Assembly: GCA_036744795.1 (NCBI GenBank)
Contig: DAIOHK010000010.1
Location: 1-64,000 of the forward strand
DNA: 64,000 nt
Origin: UBA5486 sp036744795
Lineage (GTDB): Bacteria > Bacillota > UBA4882 > UBA10575
Reading direction: 5' to 3'
Made by a program: the position numbers and the translations under genes
The notes under the pieces: model-generated
Told to the model about the DNA's origin: nothing
The model's input: only the letters and a program-made list of their open reading frames with translations
Database searches by the model: none
Shown: piece after piece, positions 41,100 through 49,099 of the stretch
Layout: each line of letters starts with the position of its first letter
How positions within the stretch are numbered: position 1 is the stretch's first letter

Positions 41100-42227
41100 A
41101 TGCGTAAAATTTCAATTCCGATCATTCTAATTTTACTAGTGGCTGTTTTTTGCTCACAGGTTTTAGCGGTAGAAGCCGGAGGAGAGCTTAAAGCAGGATG
41201 GGAAGGCATACTTCAGAAGGATGGAAGTTTTGGATCTGAGTTTACGGAGAATTTAAATCTGGAGCTTTATCTTCCTCCAATCAGTAATACTGAGGTCGCT
41301 TATGCCTTTCAGATTAGTAGACCTTTACAGGATTTGCTGGCAGAAGAAAAGGCTTCTTACTTTACCAAAAAGCTCTATCTGAAACATAGGTTTGATAAAA
41401 TTCACTTAACAGTGGGCCGTCAACCTGTCTTCTGGTCATTTGGTTCTTTACTTAATCCGGTGGATTACACTTTGGGTGCAGATGTTCTTGAGGAGGAGAG
41501 TAATAGTAAATATACAGATGCTTTGGAAGTTTTTGTTCCTCTTAATTGGAATTCTAGCTTGACAGCAGTAGTTTCCTTTCCCGAAGGGTTCAGTACTGAA
41601 ACGGAAAAAATGCAATGGGGAGTTAGGGGTAGGTTCGGAGTAAAAGGGTATGATCTGACTTTGAATTATGTTCGGGAGGCGGAAGGATCTGGAGAAACAG
41701 GTGTAGATCTTGATAATGTAGTTGGATTTATTCCAAAGCAAAGGATTGGCTTTACTTTTAAAGGAGATCTTAAAGATTTTGGGATCTATGGTTCTTTTGG
41801 CCACTATTTCGATCAAGGGCTGGATAGTAATAATAGTTATTTATTAGGAGCAGATTATAGTTATAATCTTAATTATCATACCAAAATCAGTATATACCTG
41901 GAGTATTTAGGAGTAGAACTGAGATTTTTGGACCCCATGATTAGAACTAATCTACTGAAAATGAAAAACGGTGACACTAGACTAGATCTCTTGGTCGGAG
42001 GAGTCAGTTATCCGATTGATGATTTTTCATCTATCTCCTTGATGACGCTGGTTAATCTGGATGATGGCAGTCTGTTTTTGCTTCCCAGTTATCAAAATAC
42101 TCTCCCTGGTAATATTGACCTTACGATAAGTAGCTCTGTATTTTGCGGCCAGGATAATACCCTCTTTGCCCCTGGGGATCTGATGCCGCGAGTAAATATT
42201 AGTATCAATTTAAGTTATCCATTTTAA
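41100..42227 (+). CDS. Predicted outer-membrane beta-barrel protein
   Basis: The ATG at 41100 lies 11 bases after GAGGGGGG. The 375 residues have a signal peptide (cleavage near VLAVEA). After it, alternating hydrophobic strands continue throughout (LYLKHRFDKIHLTVGRQPVF, YGSFGHYFDQGLD, NYHTKISIYLEYLGVEL), and a final strand, RVNISINLSYPF, ends in Phe. That final-aromatic pattern is the outer-membrane insertion signal. It resembles porin-like DUF1302 proteins paired with LolA-like carriers. It is inferred to be the outer-membrane end of the ABC/LolA system. No exact family was recognised. Confidence 0.75.
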   Translation: MRKISIPIILILLVAVFCSQVLAVEAGGELKAGWEGILQKDGSFGSEFTENLNLELYLPPISNTEVAYAFQISRPLQDLLAEEKASYFTKKLYLKHRFDKIHLTVGRQPVFWSFGSLLNPVDYTLGADVLEEESNSKYTDALEVFVPLNWNSSLTAVVSFPEGFSTETEKMQWGVRGRFGVKGYDLTLNYVREAEGSGETGVDLDNVVGFIPKQRIGFTFKGDLKDFGIYGSFGHYFDQGLDSNNSYLLGADYSYNLNYHTKISIYLEYLGVELRFLDPMIRTNLLKMKNGDTRLDLLVGGVSYPIDDFSSISLMTLVNLDDGSLFLLPSYQNTLPGNIDLTISSSVFCGQDNTLFAPGDLMPRVNISINLSYPF

Positions 42228-42304
42228 TTTTAAAAAAAGTAAAAATTATAAATTTCTTCAATGTAGTGGTGGAAATTTATGATGGTATATAGGCCATTTT
42301 TTTA

Positions 42305-42510
42305 GCCAAAGGTTTGGAGTTTGACGTTGTAACGATTACGGGAGCAGGTCCTCACCAGTACCGGAGGATGAGTTAGATATGAAACTACTATATGTGGCGA
42401 TGACTAGGGCGCTGCATTGTTTGTATATCTACTATACTTCTGGACTAACCTCGGTTTTAAATGAGCTAGTATCAACTAACATCGGAAAAAACAATCTGAT
42501 GGTAAATTAA
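42305..42510 (+). pseudogene. UvrD/HelD-type helicase, C-terminal remnant
   Basis: KGLEFDVVTI (motif V) at 42308 and, in another frame, ELDMKLLYVAMTRALHCLYI (motif VI) at 42370 onward are hallmarks of superfamily 1 helicases. The spacer between them is shortened, the frames differ, and nothing of motifs I-IV remains. The frame ends at 42510. It is a decayed gene end between two intact genes. Confidence 0.65.
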
Positions 42511-42609
42511 CCACTAGTAAATTAATGCATATTGTCTCTCCTATCATTGCAATATAATACAATAAAATGGTATAATTAACGGAACGTTTTATACAAGGGG
42601 GAGAAATAT

Positions 42610-44091
42610 GTGATTGATGTTGACTTTAGTATCTTAATTACGTTTATTTTATATTTGGGATTTATGGTTGCGATTGGATTAATATTTTACTCTAAAACTA
42701 ATGATTTATCTGATTATATTTTGGGTGGCCGGCAATTAAATAAGTGGGTAGTTGCCATTAGTGCCGAGGCTTCGGATATGAGTGGATGGCTCCTGCTAGG
42801 TTTACCCGGCTTGGCGTATGTTGTTGGAGTGGAAGCGGCATGGATTGCGATTGGTTTAGCGGTGGGTACTTATTTAAACTGGAAGTTTGTAGCTACCCGG
42901 CTCCGTAGTTACACGCAGATTTCCGGGGATTCAATTACTTTATCTAATTATTTTGAAAATCGTTTCCGAGACAAAAGTAAGGCACTACGTATGGTTTCGG
43001 CTTTATTTATTGTAATCTTTTTTCTGATTTATACGGCATCCGGGTTTGTTGCCAGTGGGAAATTATTCAGTACAGTTTTTGGCCTAACATATTTTCAAGC
43101 TTTATTGATTGGTGCTTTAGTTGTTGTTATTTACACTTTCTTAGGTGGTTTCATGGCGGTATGTTGGACTGACCTTTTTCAAGGAATATTAATGTTTTTT
43201 GCCATTACAATTGTACCTATTATGGGCATAAAATCCGTGGGTGGATATGGTACATTAGTTGAAAGAATAAAAGCTATTAATCCAGAGATGCTAAATCTTT
43301 TTACAACATTGGATGGTAAGTCAACCTCGATAATGGTAGTTATTTCTTCCTTGGCATGGGGATTGGGGTATTGTGGACAGCCTCATATTCTTGTTCGCTT
43401 TATGGCAATTAAATCTCCTGAGCAGATTAAACCAGCGACTAGAATTGCTATGGTATGGGTCGTTATTTCACTAGTAGCTGCTGTTTTAGTAGGAGTGGTC
43501 GGAAGTGCTTATATGCCAAATGCTTTAGAAGGGTCTGCTACAGAAACCATCTTTATGCAGATGGTAAACTCTTTATTCCATCCATTGGTTGCCGGGTTGC
43601 TATTAGCGGCAATTTTAGCGGCAATTATGAGTACGGCTGATTCTCAATTATTAGTAACTACTTCAGCGCTAGCCGAAGACTTTTACAAAGTACTTTTCCG
43701 TAGAGAGGCCAGTGATCAAGAATTGGTCTGGGTTGGCCGTTTATCAGTAGTGCTAGTTTCTATAGTGGCCTTTATTATAGCTTTAGACCAAAATAGTTCA
43801 GTATTAGATTTGGTTGCTTACGCCTGGGCAGGATTTGGAGCTACTTTTGGCCCGCTTATTCTCCTATCGCTTTATTGGAAAAGGATGACCAGAAACGGTG
43901 CACTGGCTGGAATCGTAGCTGGGGGAATTACTGTCTTAGTATGGAAACAACTTCAAGGTGGAATTTTTGAACTTTATGAGATTGTACCGGGGTTTATCTG
44001 CTCGATAATTGCGATTGTGGTTTTTAGTTTATTGGATAAGAAACCGGCCGAAGAGATTACTGGAGAGTTTGAAATGGTTAATGCAAAATAG
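42610..44091 (+). CDS. putP: Sodium/proline symporter PutP
   Basis: A GTG start after GGGGGAG gives 493 residues with about 13 membrane segments of the sodium:solute symporter family. PutP marks include GGRQLNKWVVAISAEASDMS, GWLLLGLPGLAY, GWG-like CGQPHILVRFMAI and STADSQLLVTTSALAEDFY. It imports proline with Na+, for nutrition or as an osmolyte. It is monocistronic, with an orphan helicase remnant on one side and a decayed toxin-antitoxin pair on the other. Confidence 0.93.
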   Translation: MIDVDFSILITFILYLGFMVAIGLIFYSKTNDLSDYILGGRQLNKWVVAISAEASDMSGWLLLGLPGLAYVVGVEAAWIAIGLAVGTYLNWKFVATRLRSYTQISGDSITLSNYFENRFRDKSKALRMVSALFIVIFFLIYTASGFVASGKLFSTVFGLTYFQALLIGALVVVIYTFLGGFMAVCWTDLFQGILMFFAITIVPIMGIKSVGGYGTLVERIKAINPEMLNLFTTLDGKSTSIMVVISSLAWGLGYCGQPHILVRFMAIKSPEQIKPATRIAMVWVVISLVAAVLVGVVGSAYMPNALEGSATETIFMQMVNSLFHPLVAGLLLAAILAAIMSTADSQLLVTTSALAEDFYKVLFRREASDQELVWVGRLSVVLVSIVAFIIALDQNSSVLDLVAYAWAGFGATFGPLILLSLYWKRMTRNGALAGIVAGGITVLVWKQLQGGIFELYEIVPGFICSIIAIVVFSLLDKKPAEEITGEFEMVNAK

Positions 44092-44145
44092 CATTGGATA
44101 TGATATCCTTTAAATGAGGATAATGTAAAATAGAGGGTGAATCGG

Positions 44146-44329
44146 ATGAAAGATTACCAGCCATATATCCAAGCATGGCAAGAGCGTTTTAAAGGGAGGC
44201 GTTGGCGTTATCAGACGGATGAAAAATCAGTACCTCCGTTTGATCAAAGAAATTGAGCTTGAACTTTTCGAATTGGAAGAGCTTGTTGTTGAGACTTCGA
44301 AGTTAAGTTCATGTTTTAGTGACATTTAG
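44146..44329 (+). pseudogene. Remnants of an MNT/HepT-like gene pair
   Basis: ATG at 44146 opens MKDYQPYIQAWQERFKGRRW, like the start of small MNT nucleotidyltransferases, but stops after 36 codons. An overlapping ATG at 44219 opens the 36-codon MKNQYLRLIKEIELELFELE, like the start of HepT-type RNase toxins. Neither catalytic motif is present. A deletion appears to have joined the beginnings of two adjacent genes. Confidence 0.35.
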
Positions 44330-44352
44330 GTACAAAGGGAATAGTTTTATTG

Positions 44353-44405
44353 GCACCTCTTATTTGGAGTGAATACACTCTTCAAATAAGAGGTGCTTTT
44401 GTTTT
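44353..44405 (+). terminator. Rho-independent terminator
   Basis: GCACCTCTTATTTG pairs perfectly with CAAATAAGAGGTGC around a 16-base loop that itself contains GAGTG/CACTC. TTTTGTTTT follows. Confidence 0.9.
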
Positions 44406-44424
44406 ATCAATAAAAAAATTATAC

Positions 44425-44483
44425 TTGACATTATTGGGATGATGGAATAATATTATCTATAGATACCTATACCCGTATAGGTA
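44425..44483 (+). promoter_or_regulatory. Promoter and palindromic operator of the sulfur operon
   Basis: TTGACA (44425-44430), a 17-base spacer and TAATAT (44448-44453) form the promoter. Ten bases downstream, TACCTATAC and GTATAGGTA are perfect 9-base arms around CC (44464-44483). A repressor bound there would block transcription. The CC/GTATAGG pattern recalls the operators of CsoR-family persulfide or copper sensors, but no such gene is in the window. Confidence 0.7.
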
Positions 44484-44515
44484 CCATTAAGTTAAGCATT
44501 GGAGGGATTTATTTT

Positions 44516-45037
44516 ATGAAGACCAAATGGTCATGGGCAACAGGCGGATTTATTCTGGGCATATGGAACATCCTAATTTTCTTAAGTGGAAATCATTTGG
44601 GAACTACAACGGCATATGCTCAGACTACTGGGTATCTTACTCAGTTTTTTTCTGATATTATTCCGGTAAGTACCTGGACCGCTGGGACATGCGGGACAGG
44701 AAGTGTTCTTCAGGTCAGCTGGCAGTGGTTACTAGTTCTAGGGATTTTCCTTGGGGGTTTGATCGGAAGGTTAATCCACGGCAGAAAAAAGGTAGAAGCT
44801 ATTCCCGAAATGTGGAGGGAAAAGTTTGGAGATTATCCACGACTACGTTATCTACATGCTTTTATTGGAGGATTTTTAATGTTAGTAGGGGCCAGAATTG
44901 CTGGTGGATGTACGAGTTCTCACGTAATTAGCGGGATTAGTCAGTTGGCGGTTAGTGGTTTGATCTTCGGTTTTACAGTGTTTGCTTCCGGAATTCCTAC
45001 TGCCACTCTGCTTTATAGAAGGAGGGATGCCAGATGA
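44516..45037 (+). CDS. YeeE/YedE-family sulfur transporter, N-terminal half protein
   Basis: A 173-residue membrane protein with about four helices. It has the GGCTSSH motif of YeeE/YedE (TsuA-type) thiosulfate/sulfur transporters and a second conserved Cys in TAGTCGTGS. It is half the length of E. coli YeeE; the other half is the next gene, coupled by an ATGA overlap. The two subunits together should form the full transporter. GGAGGG lies before the ATG. Confidence 0.88.
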   Translation: MKTKWSWATGGFILGIWNILIFLSGNHLGTTTAYAQTTGYLTQFFSDIIPVSTWTAGTCGTGSVLQVSWQWLLVLGIFLGGLIGRLIHGRKKVEAIPEMWREKFGDYPRLRYLHAFIGGFLMLVGARIAGGCTSSHVISGISQLAVSGLIFGFTVFASGIPTATLLYRRRDAR

Positions 45038-45573
45038 ATGTATTGCTACCAATTATATTTGGTATTGGGTTTGGCTATATACTCTATAAGGTAGGAGCCC
45101 TGGAGTATCAAAGTATTGTAAATGCTTTACGTTTAAAGGATTTGACCATTCCCAAATTTATGCTCTTTAGTGTAGCAGTAAGTGTTGTAGGTGTTTTCAG
45201 TTTACGATCACTTGGTTTGATTTCTTTAAGTTTAATTACTACTAACCCGTGGGCGGATATAGTCGGGGGACTTATTTTTGGAGTTGGATTTGCATTTGCA
45301 GGTTATTGTCCAGGAACAAGTATCGGTGCTTGGGGAGAGGGAAAGCGTGATGCTGGATATGCGATAGTAGGTGGGCTGGTTGGCATACTCGTCTATACAC
45401 TGCTTCAGCAGAACGGAATATTGTCCTTTAGGACTCAGGATCTTGGGATGATCAGCCTTATTGATCTAATATCATTAAACCCTTTAACAATAGCAGTTAT
45501 CTTTAGTACCTTAATTATCGGAATGATTTATCTCTTAGATTACTGGGAAGAAAATAGAAAAGGAGGAATATGA
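45034..45573 (+). CDS. YeeE/YedE-family sulfur transporter, second half protein
   Basis: A 179-residue membrane protein with four to five helices and the conserved Cys motif AGYCPGTSIGAWGEG, where the thiosulfate-relay cysteine sits. It is translationally coupled to its partner (four-base overlap) and to the rhodanese gene (one-base gap, AAAGGAGG at its end). Confidence 0.88.
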   Translation: MNVLLPIIFGIGFGYILYKVGALEYQSIVNALRLKDLTIPKFMLFSVAVSVVGVFSLRSLGLISLSLITTNPWADIVGGLIFGVGFAFAGYCPGTSIGAWGEGKRDAGYAIVGGLVGILVYTLLQQNGILSFRTQDLGMISLIDLISLNPLTIAVIFSTLIIGMIYLLDYWEENRKGGI

Positions 45574-45574
45574 A

Positions 45575-46057
45575 ATGTTAAAGATTAGAGATAAGGCTCT
45601 TGTGTATGTTACAGCGACAACCCTGGTTTTTATTGTTGTAGCGTTAGTTGGGGGTGGCTGGCCCAAGGCTGCGACAGGAGGAGATAATCTTCAAGTTTTG
45701 GAAGAGGCGGTTATTAACTACTATGAAAGGATGCCGGAGCATCTCTATAAGATTCCGGAAGCGGAGTTAAAACAGTTGATTGATGATGATGACCAGCATA
45801 TTTTCATTTTAGATATTAGATCACGAGAGGATTATCTGACTGGCCATATTAAGGGAGCTTCTAATATTCCCTTCCGGGAAGTAGGAAATAACTTGGATAA
45901 ATTGCCACAAGATAAGACAATAATTGTTTATTGTTATACTGGTCAAACGGGAGGCCAAACAGCTGCGGCTCTTAACATTGCTGGCTTTAAAGCTCGTTCC
46001 TTAAATGGTGGAATGAACAATGGGTGGTTAAAAAATGAATACTCGATAATCAGATAG
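45575..46057 (+). CDS. Membrane-anchored or exported rhodanese
   Basis: The 160-residue protein has an N-terminal hydrophobic signal or anchor (residues 9-27) and one rhodanese domain (residues about 55-160). The active-site Cys is Cys120 in IIVYCYTGQTGGQTA, and the CH2A motif is ILDIRSREDYLTGHIKGASN. It is likely extracytoplasmic and transfers sulfane sulfur to or from the YeeE-type importer next to it. Confidence 0.9.
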   Translation: MLKIRDKALVYVTATTLVFIVVALVGGGWPKAATGGDNLQVLEEAVINYYERMPEHLYKIPEAELKQLIDDDDQHIFILDIRSREDYLTGHIKGASNIPFREVGNNLDKLPQDKTIIVYCYTGQTGGQTAAALNIAGFKARSLNGGMNNGWLKNEYSIIR

Positions 46058-46134
46058 TAATCACACAGTTTGATCGGCTCTCAATTTTTGAATTATGTTT
46101 TGAACAATGAAAAGCAAATCTCCTAAAAAAGTTA

Positions 46135-46165
46135 TTGACATTGACGTTACGTAAAGGTATATAGT
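46135..46165 (+). promoter_or_regulatory. MerR-type promoter with 19-base spacer
   Basis: TTGACA (46135-46140) and TATAGT (46160-46165) are 19 bases apart. That overlong spacer is what MerR-family activators correct by twisting DNA. ACGTTACGT within the spacer resembles TipA/SkgA-type sites. It lies directly before the MerR gene, so autoactivation is likely. Confidence 0.7.
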
Positions 46166-46187
46166 GAACTTGTCAGGAGGTGAGAGC

Positions 46188-46952
46188 ATGGAATATACAG
46201 TACAAAAATTAGGACACTTGGCAGGGATCAGCACCAGAACACTTCGTTATTACGATGAGATTGGTCTTCTTAAGCCGGCAAGGGTTAATCCATCGGGGTA
46301 TCGTATTTATGGCCAAGCTGAAGTTGATAGACTGCAGCAGATCCTCTTTTACCGGGAACTAGGAGTGAGTCTAGAAAAGATTAAGCAGCTCATAACCGCA
46401 CCGTCTTTTGATGGTTTACAGGCTTTAAGAGAACATCGTAAAAAGCTTCTTGACAAGAGAAAACAATTAGATTTACTAATAGCTAATGTCGATAAGACAA
46501 TAGCTTTAAGGGAGGGAAAAACAACGATGACTGATCAAGAAAAATTTGAAGGCTTCAAACAAAGAATGATTGAGGAGAACGAGAAAAAGTACGGTAAGGA
46601 AATCAGGGGGAAATATGGTGAGAAAGCGGTCGCCGAATCTAATCAAGCAATTAAAGACCTGACTGCGGAAGAATACGGGAAATGGGAGCAATTGAGTGCT
46701 AGTGTGCTTGAAAACTTAAAAGCAGCCATGGCTACCCGGGACCCAGCAGGAGAACTTGCACAGAAAACTGCAGATTTGCATCGCCAATGGCTAAGTTATG
46801 CTTGGGGTAGCTACAATAAAAAAGCCCATGCCGGACTAGCCCAAATGTATGTGGATGATCAAAGATTTACAGCTTTTTATGATAAGGTGCAACCAGGTGC
46901 GGCTGAGTTCTTAAGGGATGCAATTCTAATTTATACTGGAGAAAAGAAATAA
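46188..46952 (+). CDS. MerR-family regulator with TipAS drug-binding domain
   Basis: The start MEYTVQKLGHLAGISTRTLR at 46188 follows AGGAGGTG. Residues 1-70 form the MerR winged helix and 75-110 the dimerising coiled coil. Residues 140-254 are a TipAS domain (EYGKWEQLSASVLENLKAAM, WLSYAWGSYNKKAHAGLAQM, DKVQPGAAEFLRDAI). TipAS proteins bind thiopeptide or other peptide antibiotics and activate resistance genes. No resistance gene is adjacent; the clearest target is its own promoter. Confidence 0.92.
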   Translation: MEYTVQKLGHLAGISTRTLRYYDEIGLLKPARVNPSGYRIYGQAEVDRLQQILFYRELGVSLEKIKQLITAPSFDGLQALREHRKKLLDKRKQLDLLIANVDKTIALREGKTTMTDQEKFEGFKQRMIEENEKKYGKEIRGKYGEKAVAESNQAIKDLTAEEYGKWEQLSASVLENLKAAMATRDPAGELAQKTADLHRQWLSYAWGSYNKKAHAGLAQMYVDDQRFTAFYDKVQPGAAEFLRDAILIYTGEKK

Positions 46953-46997
46953 GGTAAAGCCTTTAATGGCAAGGTTAATAAGGGGAAGTTCTATTCT

Positions 46998-47045
46998 ACA
47001 CCTTTATGTTGATTTATTTTAATTTTACATAAAGGTGTTTTTGTA
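46998..47045 (+). terminator. Terminator of the MerR gene
   Basis: ACACCTTTATGT pairs with ACATAAAGGTGT around an A/T-rich loop, then TTTTTG. Confidence 0.8.
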
Positions 47046-47073
47046 TTAAAAAATTGTATTGACTAATTTAGCC

Positions 47074-47095
47074 TAAGGTATTATGCAATTCTCTC
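47074..47095. repeat. MITE-like element, right-end fragment
   Basis: AAGGTATTATGCAATTCTCT resembles the right terminus of the MITE-like family. The rest is absent. Confidence 0.35.
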
Positions 47096-47292
47096 ATATG
47101 TGATAACAAGCTAAAAAACATTTTGTCTTAGAAAGTAGTTGTGTTTGTAATAAATTAATAAGGATACAAAAATATGTTAAGAATTTGGAACAAATTTTTA
47201 AAAAGAAAAAGGATATTTTAAATTTGTATAGAAGAAAAGAATATAATAAACGTTTGTGAAATAAAATATTATTACGTAAGCAGGAGTTTTTA

Positions 47293-47454
47293 ATGTCTAT
47301 TGAACTAGGATTTTCTCTATTAACTAAGCATCTGTTGGCTACTGTTTGGCAACCAGTAAAAATTGCTCATTCTAAATTTATCTCTGCTTTAAGGGGAATA
47401 AGCGTAGTGAAATTCTGCGGATCTAAGATAGTAATTGTTATTCTAAATACTTAA
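47293..47454 (+). CDS. Small hypothetical ORF
   Basis: A 53-codon frame (MSIELGFSLLTKHLLATVWQ...) starts seven bases after CAGGAG, in the 700-base spacer before the second sugar operon. It contains HSKFISALRGIS. It has no recognised family, and chance is possible. Confidence 0.25.
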   Translation: MSIELGFSLLTKHLLATVWQPVKIAHSKFISALRGISVVKFCGSKIVIVILNT

Positions 47455-47476
47455 GCGAATATTAATTTTGAAAACG

Positions 47477-47492
47477 TCACAAACGTTTGTGA
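47477..47492 (+). promoter_or_regulatory. LacI-type operator of the second sugar operon
   Basis: TCACAAACGTTTGTGA is a perfect 16-base palindrome with central CpG, typical of LacI-family operators. A second, imperfect site (AAACGTTTGTGA at 47248-47259) lies 230 bases upstream. The cognate regulator may be the LacI gene whose tail remains at 51161-51373. The rest of 47096-47661 shows no gene. Confidence 0.75.
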
Positions 47493-47661
47493 TAAATATC
47501 ATCGATATTTAATAAATAGAAAATAATTAGAGTGTCTATGAACTGGAATGATTTTAAAAGGAGGTGAAACGGGCGAGAAAAAGCTCTTTACCCTGCAAAT
47601 TTATTTTGGATGTTAAAAAAGATGGAGCGCAAGTAGCTCAATAAAAAAGGGAGGAAATAAA

Positions 47662-48933
47662 ATGTCTAAAAGCAAAATTACAGTTCTTGTAACTATTCTC
47701 TTGGTAGTTATTCTGAGTGTGGGAATGCTGGTGCCAGTTTCAGCAGCAAAAAAAGTCAAACTAACTGTTTGGGGAAGGGATCTTCCTGATGATGACCCTG
47801 CTCATGCTTATGTTAAGGCTCTAGTTAATGGTTTCAAGGCAAAAAACCCTGATATTGAACTGGAATATATCGCTTTGGGTGATCCGGGACTTACAGATAA
47901 GACTAAGGTAGTTATGGCCAGTAACAGGGACCTTCCCGATATCTTCCAAAGTTGGGGCGGTTCAGTAATGGGTGGCTATGCTGATGCTAAGCGGCTGTGC
48001 GATTTAACTAAGGAATTAAAGGATATTCCTTGTAGTGCTGCCGCACGTCAGGCTATGACTTGGAAAGGTAAGACCTATGGCGTGGCACCATTCTTTGCCA
48101 TTGCTGGTGTTTTTATTAATGAGGATTTATTTAAGGCCCATGGGCTTAAAGCTCCTACAACTATAGAGGAGATGGAAAAAGTAGCAGAGACCCTTAAAGC
48201 CAAAGGTATCCAGCCATTTGCTTGTGGTGCTCGGGATAAATGGCCGGCACTAGCAATGTTTATGTATCTGACTGATCGTTATGGTGGTGTTGAGGCTTTT
48301 GCTGATGCCCAAGCCCGGAAAAACCGGTTTGACAGTAATGCTTTTGTAGATGCTGCAAAGAAGTATCAGGATTGGGTGAAAAAAGGTTACTTTGGTGCTA
48401 CTCCGCTAGGCGAAGCTTATGGTGATGCTCAACAGTTAATGGCTACAGGTAAAGCAGGTATGCATGTTACCGGTTCCTGGATGTGTGCCCAATATTCTAG
48501 TAAGGATTTTACTGATCAAAATCTAGGCTTTTATGCATTCCCCGAACTAAAGGGTGGTAAAGGTAAGAGTACCGACATTATGGGCATGACTGATATCGGT
48601 TTTGCCGCTAGTAGAGAGGCATCGAAAAAGAAAGATGCGGTTGTACGTTTTATGAAATATGCCATGAGTGTGGAAGCTTGTTCCGCAGAACCTGGTCGTA
48701 TTTGTTCAGTACCTGGCGTGAAGGCTCCTTCTCGCTTAACCGAAATGGCTTCTGGAGTTTTTGGCCAAGCTAAAGTGGTTCAATTCTGGTGGGATCAGGA
48801 CCTGCCACCGATGGTAACAGGACCATTAAATGATACTATTCAAAAATTCTTCCTACCGGGTTCCGATGTTAAGAATGCTATGACCCAGTTTGAGGAGTTG
48901 GTGGAAGAGAATTTAGGGGCAGCAAAAAAGTAA
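47662..48933 (+). CDS. Sugar ABC transporter substrate-binding protein 2
   Basis: A 423-residue family 1 solute-binding protein after GGGAGG. The signal peptide is cleaved near VSAAKK and has no lipobox Cys. It continues LTVWGRDLPDDDPAH, DIFQSWGGSVMGGYADAKRL, GVAPFFAIAGVFIN and ATGKAGMHVTGSWM. It resembles binding proteins for oligosaccharides; the exact sugar cannot be told. Its stop codon begins a threefold TAAATAAG repeat (48931-48954). Confidence 0.88.
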   Translation: MSKSKITVLVTILLVVILSVGMLVPVSAAKKVKLTVWGRDLPDDDPAHAYVKALVNGFKAKNPDIELEYIALGDPGLTDKTKVVMASNRDLPDIFQSWGGSVMGGYADAKRLCDLTKELKDIPCSAAARQAMTWKGKTYGVAPFFAIAGVFINEDLFKAHGLKAPTTIEEMEKVAETLKAKGIQPFACGARDKWPALAMFMYLTDRYGGVEAFADAQARKNRFDSNAFVDAAKKYQDWVKKGYFGATPLGEAYGDAQQLMATGKAGMHVTGSWMCAQYSSKDFTDQNLGFYAFPELKGGKGKSTDIMGMTDIGFAASREASKKKDAVVRFMKYAMSVEACSAEPGRICSVPGVKAPSRLTEMASGVFGQAKVVQFWWDQDLPPMVTGPLNDTIQKFFLPGSDVKNAMTQFEELVEENLGAAKK

Positions 48934-48972
48934 ATAAGTAAATAAGTAAATAAGTAATACATTTTAGTAATT

Positions 48973-49005
48973 GGCAGGGGTGTGGAAATGTCTCCTGCCC
49001 CTGCC
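48973..49005 (+). promoter_or_regulatory. GC-rich hairpin between binding-protein and permease genes
   Basis: GGCAGGGG (48973-48980) pairs with CCCCTGCC (48998-49005). No T-run follows directly. It occupies the same place as the hairpin at 15103-15143 in the first sugar operon. Confidence 0.6.
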
Positions 49006-49099
49006 TGAAAAAGCCTTTACAGAGTGTCAGGAACAGAGTCGGCATTAGAAAATATTTTCTGTCAGACAATAATTTAGTTGAATTTGGAGGTGGCTGGGT

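Noticed and set aside
48931..48954. Three tandem copies of TAAATAAG after the second binding-protein gene
   Set aside because: A short AT-rich repeat likely from slippage; too few units to be a CRISPR or a functional array.
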